DNA of 45,838 bases from Bacillota bacterium. Its GTDB lineage: Bacteria; Bacillota; SHA-98; UBA4971. The stretch is from positions 1 to 45,838 of the forward strand of contig JAKPFY010000091.1 in NCBI GenBank assembly GCA_029551185.1. Reading direction: 5' to 3'. Within the stretch, counting starts at the first letter, position 1. The number at the start of each line of letters is the position of its first letter. Both the position numbers and the translations under genes were made by a program. Below the pieces are notes generated by a model, which had not been told where the DNA came from, ran no database searches, and saw only the letters and a program-made list of their open reading frames with translations. Below, one piece after another: positions 36,341-44,332 of the stretch.

Positions 36341-36542
36341 CAATCAAAATCCTAAGAGATTTTACCGGGGAGGGGATTGGTTTCAGGTGGTATCTGTTAT
36401 AGATGAGTGGCATGAGATGAATAATTGGTGGGACTGTGGCGGAGAGACGCATTTCTATGTGATCTTGGCAGATAACTCCGGGGTATATGAACTCTGTCGC
36501 AATGAAGACGGGACCTGGTATTTGACAGGGGTTTTTGATTAG
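36300..36542 (+). CDS. DUF6504 family small protein
   Basis: This 80-residue protein overlaps the end of the imuB-like gene by 41 bases. The conserved pattern is PKRFYRGGDWFQVVSVIDEWHEMNNWWDCGGETHFYVILADNSGVYELCRNEDGTWYLTGVFD, matching the DUF6504 family, which elsewhere occurs next to or fused with ImuB-type proteins and DnaE2. It is rich in tryptophan and aromatic residues and looks like a small beta-barrel-like domain. Its role is unknown; an accessory part of the mutasome is the simplest inference. GGAGGG lies eight bases before the ATG. The dnaE2 start follows ten bases after its stop. Confidence 0.82.
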   Translation: MKRVKESLHVIADSNQNPKRFYRGGDWFQVVSVIDEWHEMNNWWDCGGETHFYVILADNSGVYELCRNEDGTWYLTGVFD

Positions 36543-36552
36543 AGGGATAACA

Positions 36553-39500
36553 GTGAAAAACTTTGCCCACCTCCATGTGCACTCGTGTTTTTCTTTTCAA
36601 GACGGCGCATCTGGAGTTAAAAAGCTTGTAAGAAGTGCCGGAGAGCTTGGCATGAACTCTATGGCTATTACAGATCATAATAACCTTTCCGCGGCTTTGA
36701 GACTTACAAAAGCCGCGGAAGAGTGCGGGATAAAGCCTATTCACGGAGCAGAGGTGACACTTGAGGACGGAAGTCACCTTATTCTTTTGGCGGAAAACCC
36801 CAAAGGATATTCAAATATTTCCGTGATTCTTACAGAAGCCTACATGTCCGGGGATTGGCAAAATACAGCTCGGGCGCTTGAAGGAAGGGATGCAGCAAGG
36901 ACAATGAATGCATTGAAAAGGCGCAGGATCCTGCCGAAAGTGCGTTTTGCGTCCCTTGAAGAACATAATGAAGGGATCATAGCTTTATCAGGATGCATGC
37001 GCGGAGCGATTCCTATTTTAATCCGCAGCGGAAGATTTGGGTGCGCGCTTCAACTTGCCCGAAAATATGCCGGGATTTTCGGCCAAGATAGATTCTACAT
37101 TGAGCTTGAGAATCTTTGTGTGCCGGGTAACGCCGGGCTCTTGTCGCGCCTTGTTGAGTTGGCGGATGAGGTGGGAGTCGGAGTTTGCGCGACAAATAAT
37201 GTCCACTACGTAAAGAAAGAAGACTTTATGATCCATGATGTCCTAACATGTATAAGGACGCTTACAAAACTTGATGACGTACACCCTGAACGGAGATTGA
37301 ACGCGGAAAATTACTTGAAATCGCCTAAAGAGATGGAGGCTTTATTCCGCCTCTGGCCTGAGGCTATCAGGACCGCTGGGGAGATTGCTGCCAGGTGTGA
37401 GCCCGGACTTTTGCCGGGCCGAAAACTTTTTCCTAAGTTTCCCTTGCCATCCGGCACAACTTCAGCCGAGCATCTAAGGAGCCTGGTATATAAAGGCGCC
37501 GAGGCCCGTTATGGAAGTATTACGCCCGAGATAAAGTCCAGGCTTGAACATGAACTCAATATCATCTGTACACTGGGATATGAAGATTACTTTTTGGTTG
37601 CCTGGGATATCGTGATGTTTGCAAAGAGTGAGGGGATAAGGTTTGCAGGGCGAGGCTCAGCTGCAGATTCAGCAGTAGCGCACTGTCTTTTCATAACCAA
37701 TGTGGATCCTATTGGGCGAGGACTGATTTTTGAGAGGTTTTTAAGTCTTGAACGGGCGCAAAAGCCTGATATTGATATAGATTTTGACGCTCGGAGAAGG
37801 GATGAAGTAAAGCGCTATGTCCGGCATAAATACGGTACTCGGCATGTAGCGACTGTATGTACATTTAATACTTTCAAGGCTCGGTCCGCTGTGCGCGATG
37901 TAGGAAAAGTCATGGGTATCTCCGGAAGTGACTTAGACAGACTCGCAAAGCGTCTGCCTCATGTCTATGCTGATGAAATTAAAACAGCTATAAAGAAATA
38001 TCCTGAGCTTTACAACGGAGATATTTCATTTGATGATTATTCGCGGCTTTTTGAGGTCTGCCATGCCTTGGCAGGCTTACCACGCCACATAGGCACCCAT
38101 TTAGGCGGAATTGTAGTGAGCCGACTTCCTCTTGCGGAAGTGTCTCCTTTGCAGGTATCAGCGAGGGGCGATGTGATTATCCAGTTCGACAAGGATGATG
38201 TAGAGGAAATCGGCCTTATTAAACTGGATCTGTTGTCTTTACGGATGCTTTCCGTTATAGAGGATTCCACAGTTTCGAGCGGGATAGACCCTGATGAAAT
38301 ACCATTGGATGATGATGCCACGTACAAAATGATTAACGAAGGCGGGACAATCGGTGTTTTTCAGTTGGAAAGCCCTGCGCAAAGAGCCCTTCAGGGTCGT
38401 TTAGGCGCAAGTGATATAGAGGATATAGTTGCAAGTATCGCTCTTATACGTCCTGGCCCTATTCAAGGAAACATGGTGGAACCTTTTATTGCAAGGAGAA
38501 AAGGATTGGAAGAAGTTTCTTATGTTCATCCTTCTCTTGAAAAGATTCTTAAGAAAACCTATGGGGTAGTGCTTTATCAGGAGCAGGTAATAGAGATTGC
38601 AAGCGTAATCGCAGGCTTTACCCCGGGGGAAGCCGATCGGCTGAGAAAAGTTATGACCCGACATCGCTCCAGGGAGGAAATGAATGAGATAGGCAAGGAG
38701 TTTGTGAAGAAAGCTGTCAAGAACGGAGTTGCCCAAGATATAGCAGAGACTATTCTATCTTATATAGTAGGTTACGCAGGCTATGGTTTTTGTCAGGCCC
38801 ATGCTGATGCATTTGCTGATACTTCTTATAAGACGGCTTATCTTTTAAGGCATTTTCCTGCCCAATTTTACACAGCTATACTTAATAATCAACCTATGGG
38901 ATTTTATCCTGCTAATACAATATGTCTTGAAGCAAGAAGGCGTGGAGTCAGAATTCTTCCGGTGGACATAAATATGAGCGTATATGAATTTACTGTGGAA
39001 GACGGCGCTATACGTATAGGACTGAAGCAGGTCCGTGGTATGGAGGAAGAGCTTGCCCGGGAGATAATCAGGTCGCGTGGGGGTTCGGGATATGATTCTC
39101 TTTTTGATTTTGTCCGACGTGTCTCTGTACCGCAAGATATTCTTGAAAACTTAATACTCTGTGGGGCATTTGATAGTATCCATAGTAACCGTAAGGCAAT
39201 GTTGTGGGCGGTTCCGGGAGTATTGCAGGGCTCGATGATTCTGCCACTGATAGAAGACTTTTCAGAACGAGAAAAATTTAAGCGAGCATATTACATACTC
39301 GGACTCCATCCCACTACGCATCCTGTGGAATTACAGCGTGTCCAATTGAATAAGGATAATATAGTTACTACATCCTGTGCCAGACAGATGCCGATTGGGA
39401 CATTTGTCAAGGTAGCAGGGCTTGTAATAAGACCACACCGGCCGTCGACGAGAAGTGGCAAGACTGTTGTGTTCTTTTCTCTTGAAGATGAAACAGGGCT

Positions 39501-39654
39501 CATTGATGTTACCGTATTTGAGAGTATATATAAACAATGTAAAGGTGTAATATTCACTCAGCCTATGGTGACAGTTGAAGGGCGTGTGGATCTCAGGGGC
39601 AACATCCCGAGTATAATAGCAGGCTCTATACATGGGAATGTCCCGGATTCTTAA
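36553..39654 (+). CDS. Error-prone DNA polymerase DnaE2/ImuC-like
   Basis: This C-family polymerase of about 1033 residues has an N-terminal PHP domain (FAHLHVHSCFSFQDG; MAITDHNN), then the catalytic palm with PDIDIDFD at about 405-412 and a third site in IKLDLLSLRML. The fingers region includes YQEQVIEIASVIAGFTPGEADRLRKVM and GYGFCQAHADAFADTSYKTAYL. A helix-hairpin-helix region and an OB fold (FVKVAGLVIRPHRPSTRSGKTVVFFSLEDETGLIDVTVF, about 948-986) follow, and the protein ends there, without the long C-terminal clamp/tau region of replicative DnaE. That is the DnaE2/ImuC pattern. Frame opens at a TTG at 36535; GAGGGA fits the GTG at 36553. Confidence 0.9.
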   Translation: MKNFAHLHVHSCFSFQDGASGVKKLVRSAGELGMNSMAITDHNNLSAALRLTKAAEECGIKPIHGAEVTLEDGSHLILLAENPKGYSNISVILTEAYMSGDWQNTARALEGRDAARTMNALKRRRILPKVRFASLEEHNEGIIALSGCMRGAIPILIRSGRFGCALQLARKYAGIFGQDRFYIELENLCVPGNAGLLSRLVELADEVGVGVCATNNVHYVKKEDFMIHDVLTCIRTLTKLDDVHPERRLNAENYLKSPKEMEALFRLWPEAIRTAGEIAARCEPGLLPGRKLFPKFPLPSGTTSAEHLRSLVYKGAEARYGSITPEIKSRLEHELNIICTLGYEDYFLVAWDIVMFAKSEGIRFAGRGSAADSAVAHCLFITNVDPIGRGLIFERFLSLERAQKPDIDIDFDARRRDEVKRYVRHKYGTRHVATVCTFNTFKARSAVRDVGKVMGISGSDLDRLAKRLPHVYADEIKTAIKKYPELYNGDISFDDYSRLFEVCHALAGLPRHIGTHLGGIVVSRLPLAEVSPLQVSARGDVIIQFDKDDVEEIGLIKLDLLSLRMLSVIEDSTVSSGIDPDEIPLDDDATYKMINEGGTIGVFQLESPAQRALQGRLGASDIEDIVASIALIRPGPIQGNMVEPFIARRKGLEEVSYVHPSLEKILKKTYGVVLYQEQVIEIASVIAGFTPGEADRLRKVMTRHRSREEMNEIGKEFVKKAVKNGVAQDIAETILSYIVGYAGYGFCQAHADAFADTSYKTAYLLRHFPAQFYTAILNNQPMGFYPANTICLEARRRGVRILPVDINMSVYEFTVEDGAIRIGLKQVRGMEEELAREIIRSRGGSGYDSLFDFVRRVSVPQDILENLILCGAFDSIHSNRKAMLWAVPGVLQGSMILPLIEDFSEREKFKRAYYILGLHPTTHPVELQRVQLNKDNIVTTSCARQMPIGTFVKVAGLVIRPHRPSTRSGKTVVFFSLEDETGLIDVTVFESIYKQCKGVIFTQPMVTVEGRVDLRGNIPSIIAGSIHGNVPDS

Positions 39655-39680
39655 GAATAATGAACCTCTCCTGAATCCGG
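39643..39680 (+). other. Hairpin at the end of dnaE2
   Basis: CCGGATTC at 39643-39650, inside the last codons of dnaE2, is complementary to GAATCCGG at 39673-39680, with a 22-base loop. No U-tract follows, so terminator function is uncertain. Confidence 0.45.
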
Positions 39681-40017
39681 TGCGGCGTCAAGGATCCTGG
39701 AGTTCCAAGATAGGGTCTGGTAATATAAAACATATTTAGATATAATTGACCCGAGTTTTACTGGGACATGCTATGTTGAGCTTAAGAAAAAGAAGGAATT
39801 TAAAAGATTATGTGGAAATGTATACTGTGCCTTGCATAGCTAATCTGTTTATATCTAAATTATGAACTATCTTGGCAAGCAAGGTAGGCTCATTTGCCTA
39901 AGTATATGTAAGTACTCGTCAAGGGGGTGGTGCTTAGCACCGGCGGAGTTGTAAGAGCGCTGAATAGTTTTACACTTTATGAGTTGCGAGACAACATGAC
40001 TAAAGGGAGGTAGAATC
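39655..40017 (+). other. Gene-free region upstream of the ABC transporter operon
   Basis: These 363 bases hold no convincing gene. A 12-bp inverted repeat (ATTTAGATATAA, 39734-39745; TTATATCTAAAT, 39849-39860) spans about 100 bases. The operon promoter should lie here; TTGACC at 39746-39751 has only a poorly spaced TGCTATGTT partner, so I do not assign it. Confidence 0.5.
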
Positions 40018-41706
40018 GTGAAGTTAAGAAGATTCCTTTTGCCTGTTGCCATTTGCCTGATTCTGGCTATGACATGCGGGATCGTCACTGCCCAGCAGAA
40101 GGTTAAGTGGGAGCCGTACGGGCCACAGGTTGACCAAATTATTATGCCGATCATTAAAGACAGCGAAGCGCAGCTTATCGCGTTTATGCGTGGTGACGTC
40201 GATGTATATCCCGGTTTGACAAGGCCTGAAGACCTCAATAAGGTAAAGGCTAATCCAAATGCGGAGATCACGATGAACTATGGTTTCCATATGTTCTATC
40301 TATGCTACAATATGAGGCGTGAGCCTCTTAATTCAGATGTTCTCCGACAGGCTATCGCACATGTTATAGACCGTGACAATATCATTCAGACCCTCTTCGA
40401 GGGCTATATGTTGCCGCTGGCTGCATTCTTGCCTCCGTCCAGTGGATACTATAAGGAAGATGTGCCGCGCTTCGAGTATAACCCGGAAGAGGCAAAGAAG
40501 CTTTTGGATAAAGCAGGTTACACAGTGGATCCTGCCACCGGAATCAGAATTGATCCGAAGACAGGAAAGCCACTTCGGAAGATGACTATCTATACGCCTA
40601 CATACGAAGTTGCTCCGACTTCAGCTGAGCTCGGCAAGATCATATCTGAAGCATGCCAGGCAATAAACCTGCCCATCGAGCCGGAGCCAATGGACTTCCC
40701 GGTTATGCTGGATAAGCTTGACAGGGCAGAGTTCGATATGTACATGCTGGCGTGGGGCCTAAGCCGTCTGCCTACTTCACTGTACAGCTTCTTCCACTCA
40801 TCTCAGGATATTGAAGCCGGGTACAACAGGCCTGGTATCCGCGATCCTGAACTGGACAAACTGCTGGAGGAACTCTATTATGCACCCAATGAAGAAGCTG
40901 CTAAGAAGGCGGCTGACGAGGCGCAGGTCATTCTTGCCATGAAGCAGCCATATACAGTGCTATACTCCAGACCTTACATGGACGCATTCCGCAAGGATAG
41001 GTTCACAGGTTATGTGCCGATGCACGGTTATGGCGCAGCGAACTATCAAAACAAATGGACGACTCTTAACATTCGACCGACCAAGGGTAAAGGCGGCACG
41101 GTCCGTTGGCTGCTTCCGGAAGAGCCGAAAGTCCTTAACCCATGTACTGCAAGCAGCGCCTATGAGTGGGAAGTTCTCGGAAGACTCTACGACGGGTTGA
41201 TAGAAGTCGATCCTGAGACCATGGAAGACATTCCGTGGATGGCCAAGAGCTGGGAAGTCAGCACTTGGGAGCCTGAACCCGGAAAGAAGGGCACTGTTGT
41301 CACATGGAATCTGGAGAAAGGCATCAAGTGGCAAGACACTACTCCTTTCACATCCAGAGATATCAAGTTCACCATCGAGTACCTGCGTGATAACAAGGTT
41401 CCGAGATATATTGACAGCGTCGAACATATCGTTAAGGTTGAAACCCCTGACGACTATACTGCCAAGGTCTACTTTGCGAATGAGAGCTACTGGCATCTCT
41501 ACAGAGCCGGTGAATGCTTCCTGCCTGAGTGGATCTGGAAGGACGTAAAAGACTACAAGACCTTTGAGCCATGGCTGGAGCCTCACCCATCAGTGAAAGG
41601 CCTTACCAAGGTTATCGGGCACGGCCCGTTTATCCTGGATCAGTACAAAGTGGGCGAGTATGTCCGACTGAAGAAGAACCCAATTTACTGGAGGCTGAAG
41701 AAGTAA
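40018..41706 (+). CDS. ABC transporter solute-binding protein, circularly permuted (SBP_bac_5 type)
   Basis: This is a peptide/nickel-type extracytoplasmic solute-binding protein of 562 residues with an N-terminal secretion signal (about 1-26, LLPVAICLILAMTCGIVTA; no good lipobox). The order of parts is unusual. Residues about 38-353 carry what is normally the C-terminal half: VDQIIMPIIKDSEAQLIAFMRGDVDVY, NMRREPLNSDVLRQAIAHVIDRDNII, EAKKLLDKAGY, and the family end TTLNIRP. From residue 359 the protein restarts with the usual mature N-terminus, GGTVRWLLPEEPKVLNPCTAS, continuing through FTIEYLRDNKVPRY to EYVRLKKNPIYWR, which normally runs into the VDQI segment. The GTG start has GGGAGG upstream. 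Permeases and ATPases follow. Confidence 0.88.
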   Translation: MKLRRFLLPVAICLILAMTCGIVTAQQKVKWEPYGPQVDQIIMPIIKDSEAQLIAFMRGDVDVYPGLTRPEDLNKVKANPNAEITMNYGFHMFYLCYNMRREPLNSDVLRQAIAHVIDRDNIIQTLFEGYMLPLAAFLPPSSGYYKEDVPRFEYNPEEAKKLLDKAGYTVDPATGIRIDPKTGKPLRKMTIYTPTYEVAPTSAELGKIISEACQAINLPIEPEPMDFPVMLDKLDRAEFDMYMLAWGLSRLPTSLYSFFHSSQDIEAGYNRPGIRDPELDKLLEELYYAPNEEAAKKAADEAQVILAMKQPYTVLYSRPYMDAFRKDRFTGYVPMHGYGAANYQNKWTTLNIRPTKGKGGTVRWLLPEEPKVLNPCTASSAYEWEVLGRLYDGLIEVDPETMEDIPWMAKSWEVSTWEPEPGKKGTVVTWNLEKGIKWQDTTPFTSRDIKFTIEYLRDNKVPRYIDSVEHIVKVETPDDYTAKVYFANESYWHLYRAGECFLPEWIWKDVKDYKTFEPWLEPHPSVKGLTKVIGHGPFILDQYKVGEYVRLKKNPIYWRLKK

Positions 41707-41760
41707 GAAAACAGGCATCCGGGAAGGGTTCGATTAATAGAAAGTAATCCCTGGAATACA

Positions 41761-41790
41761 TCCGCCGCCCCGGGCATCCGGGGCGGCGGA
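41761..41790 (+). other. GC-rich hairpin after the solute-binding protein gene
   Basis: A 13-bp perfect stem (TCCGCCGCCCCGG and its complement) with a GCAT loop lies 55 bases after the stop. No U-tract follows. Such hairpins often protect the message of a highly expressed binding protein. Confidence 0.8.
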
Positions 41791-41800
41791 ATTAGGTAGG

Positions 41801-41827
41801 GGCCGGTCACTGCTAAGACGACCGGCC
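41801..41827 (+). other. Second hairpin before the first permease gene
   Basis: GGCCGGTC and GACCGGCC pair over an 11-base loop, ten bases after the previous hairpin and 27 bases before the permease start. Confidence 0.7.
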
Positions 41828-41853
41828 AGGTTAGGTTAGTGAGGTGAGGCTGT

Positions 41854-42837
41854 TTGGGCTTTTCAAGGTATCTATTGAAAAGACTGGTCTACGCATTTAT
41901 CGTGGTATTTGTTATCATGACATTCAACTTCGCGATATTTCGGCTTATGCCCGGAGACGCTACGAAGATGATAATAGACCCTACGTTTACTCCGGAAGCC
42001 ATCGCTGAACTCAGAAGGCAGTTCGGCCTGGACGATCCCCCGCTTGTACAATACTTTAAGTATATTGGCAATCTATTTAAGTTCGATATGGGACTTTCTT
42101 TCTCTACGAGGAGGCCTGTGGTGAACGAACTGAAGGAACGGCTTCCCAATACCATAGTGCTTTTCTTGACGAGCTTTATTTTTACGACTATTATCGGTAT
42201 TTCTGTAGGGATCTATACTGCGTCGAAAAGAGGGACTTTCGGCGACAACTTCGTAACAGGAGCCGGCCTCTTTGCTTATGCAGTGCCGGCGTTTTGGATA
42301 CAATTGCTGTTGCTGATGTTATTCGGCTACTACATACCGATTTTGCCGATACACGGTACTATGAGTGCGCCTCCACCTGATGGATTCTTTCTGCAATTTC
42401 TGGATAGGATTCATCATTTGATATTGCCTGCAGGGAGCAATGTGCTCGTAGCTTTCGGATCATGGGCGCTTTATACACGTAATACAATGCTTGAAGCCCT
42501 TGGCCAGGATTACATCGTTACCGCCAGGGCAAAGGGTCTTGAGGAAAATGTTGTTTTGCGCCATCATGCTTTAAGAAGTGTCCTGCCCCCTATTGTTACA
42601 CTGATATTCGGGGCTCTCCCCGGAATGGTATCAGGCGCTGTTATTACAGAGACCATCTTTTCTTGGCACGGTGTGGGCAAGTATCTGATGGACGCAGTTA
42701 TGATGCAGGATTACCCTGCTGCGCAAGGAGCGTTTTACCTTATCGCTTTGGCAGTTGTGATTTGTAATCTTGCAGCCGACATTGTGTACGGAATCGTAGA
42801 TCCCAGAATCCGAGTGGGGGAGGGTGGAGCGAAGTGA
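41854..42837 (+). CDS. Peptide/nickel-type ABC transporter permease, DppB/OppB-like
   Basis: This is the first membrane subunit of the transporter (327 residues). The N-terminus RYLLKRLVYAFIVVFVIMTFNFAIFRLMPGD is the family hallmark. Six hydrophobic segments follow the usual spacing. The coupling (EAA) loop is EALGQDYIVTARAKGLEENVVLRHHALRSVLPPIVTL, and TETIFSWHGVGKYLMDAV is typical. The TTG start has GAGGTGAG upstream. Its end overlaps the next permease gene by four bases (GTGA). Confidence 0.95.
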   Translation: MGFSRYLLKRLVYAFIVVFVIMTFNFAIFRLMPGDATKMIIDPTFTPEAIAELRRQFGLDDPPLVQYFKYIGNLFKFDMGLSFSTRRPVVNELKERLPNTIVLFLTSFIFTTIIGISVGIYTASKRGTFGDNFVTGAGLFAYAVPAFWIQLLLLMLFGYYIPILPIHGTMSAPPPDGFFLQFLDRIHHLILPAGSNVLVAFGSWALYTRNTMLEALGQDYIVTARAKGLEENVVLRHHALRSVLPPIVTLIFGALPGMVSGAVITETIFSWHGVGKYLMDAVMMQDYPAAQGAFYLIALAVVICNLAADIVYGIVDPRIRVGEGGAK

Positions 42838-44330
42838 GCCAGAATAAAACGAAAACTGACATGAGTGCGCCGACCTTTTGGGAGCAATACAGGCGTAAGC
42901 CTTTGGGCATGATTGGTCTGGCCATAGTGCTGGTCTATGTTTTTGTCGCAATCTTTGCTCCTTTTCTGACCCGCTATAGCCCTAAGCAAATACTTTTGGC
43001 TGACAGGATAGCTGCTCCTATATGGTTTAGATCCGTTGTGCCTCAGTATAAAGATGCGCCTCCGACTATCAGGGCAGAGCTTGGCCCTAGTAAGTGGGTT
43101 GTGAGTGAGGCGACAGGGGGAAGACTTACTTCAGATGAGATTGACGGCAATGCTGTCACTGTTATTGAATTTGAACCTGTCCCAATAACGATGACAGATG
43201 AGAGTATCTCCGAAGGTGAAGATGACGAATTTCAATACGGAGACTATGAAGGAGAGCCGAGTAAGAGTGTTGTTGAGCTTTCATATCCAATAGCATACGA
43301 TTTTAATCCTCCGAGAACTTTCGGATCAACCTTTAATTATTGGATAGATGGATCTCCCGACTCCAAGACTGAACTGGAGTGTGTGATAGAAACGCCCGAG
43401 GGGAAAGAGTATAGTCTATGGGGAAAGTCATACTCCGGCGCTGTCAGTAATCAGCCTGCCAGGGTTGACTCGAGAGATTTAACCCTCAAGCAGAGGCTGG
43501 GCCTTACAATTTTTGACGACCCTGCCCCAAAAATCTTCTCATCAAAGGGAGACTATAGGCTTATACTGCGAGCAAACTCCACCTCAGGAGACGAGCCGAC
43601 GCGCGTGTACATCAGTAATGCGGAGTTCTATATCCCCGGAATGGTACACGGCCTGCTGGGCGCAGATCATATGGGCTCAGACCTATGGACTCAGCTTGTG
43701 TACGGCACAAGGGTATCGCTTTCTATTGGACTTTCCGCAGCCGCTATTTCAGTTGCTGTAGGCACTGCTGTCGGAATAATATGCGGCTATCTGGGCGGAA
43801 TTGTTGATGAGTTTATGATGAGGGTTGTTGACGTCCTTTTGGCCATTCCTACTCTTCCAATTCTTATTATCCTCGGGGCGATACTGGGAAAGAGTGTTTG
43901 GAATATTGTTCTTTTGATTGCGGCTTTTGCTTGGATGGGTACAGCGAGATTAGTTCGCTCACAGACTCTGTCACTCCGGGAGCGCGTATTTGTGGAAGCT
44001 GCCAAGGCATCAGGCGCCTCCGACGCTTACGTAATGGTTGTTCATATACTTCCTAACGTACTGCCTCTTGTATTTGCCGGCATGGTACTGCGTATCCCGT
44101 CAGCAATATTAACAGAGGCCTCCCTTAGTTTCCTGGGGCTTGGTGATCCAAGGGTTGCCACTTGGGGACGTATGTTACATAACGCGAGGGGATTTGGCGC
44201 ATTTACCACACTTGCATGGTGGTGGCTTGTGCCGCCGGGGCTGGCTATTACACTCTTGAGCCTTGCCTTTGTGTTCATTGGCAATACAGTCAATGAAATC
44301 CTCAATCCAAGGTATAGGGAGAGATCATAA
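42834..44330 (+). CDS. Peptide/nickel-type ABC transporter permease, DppC/OppC-like, with large extracytoplasmic insert
   Basis: This is the second membrane subunit. It has 498 residues, against about 300 in typical DppC. The N-terminus has the OppC-type cytoplasmic stretch and first membrane segment (YRRKPLGMIGLAIVLVYVFVAIFAPFLTRYSP). Between residue 50 and about 270 lies an added soluble region, predicted outside the membrane, with beta-rich sequence (TFGSTFNYWIDGSPDSKTELECVIETPEGKEYSLWG; GDYRLILRANSTSGDEPTRVYIS). The standard part resumes with HGLLGADHMGSDLWTQLVYGTRVSLSIG near 271, and the EAA loop FVEAAKASGASDAYVMVVHILPNVLPLV follows. The insert may contact the solute-binding protein; that is inference. 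Confidence 0.93.
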   Translation: MSQNKTKTDMSAPTFWEQYRRKPLGMIGLAIVLVYVFVAIFAPFLTRYSPKQILLADRIAAPIWFRSVVPQYKDAPPTIRAELGPSKWVVSEATGGRLTSDEIDGNAVTVIEFEPVPITMTDESISEGEDDEFQYGDYEGEPSKSVVELSYPIAYDFNPPRTFGSTFNYWIDGSPDSKTELECVIETPEGKEYSLWGKSYSGAVSNQPARVDSRDLTLKQRLGLTIFDDPAPKIFSSKGDYRLILRANSTSGDEPTRVYISNAEFYIPGMVHGLLGADHMGSDLWTQLVYGTRVSLSIGLSAAAISVAVGTAVGIICGYLGGIVDEFMMRVVDVLLAIPTLPILIILGAILGKSVWNIVLLIAAFAWMGTARLVRSQTLSLRERVFVEAAKASGASDAYVMVVHILPNVLPLVFAGMVLRIPSAILTEASLSFLGLGDPRVATWGRMLHNARGFGAFTTLAWWWLVPPGLAITLLSLAFVFIGNTVNEILNPRYRERS

Positions 44331-44332
44331 TC

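Noticed and set aside
40018-41706. Two broken or frameshifted binding-protein fragments fused by chance
   Set aside because: The reading frame is continuous, with a signal peptide and ribosome site at the front, and the joint falls exactly at natural domain ends. Misassembly is still possible and is listed as a test.
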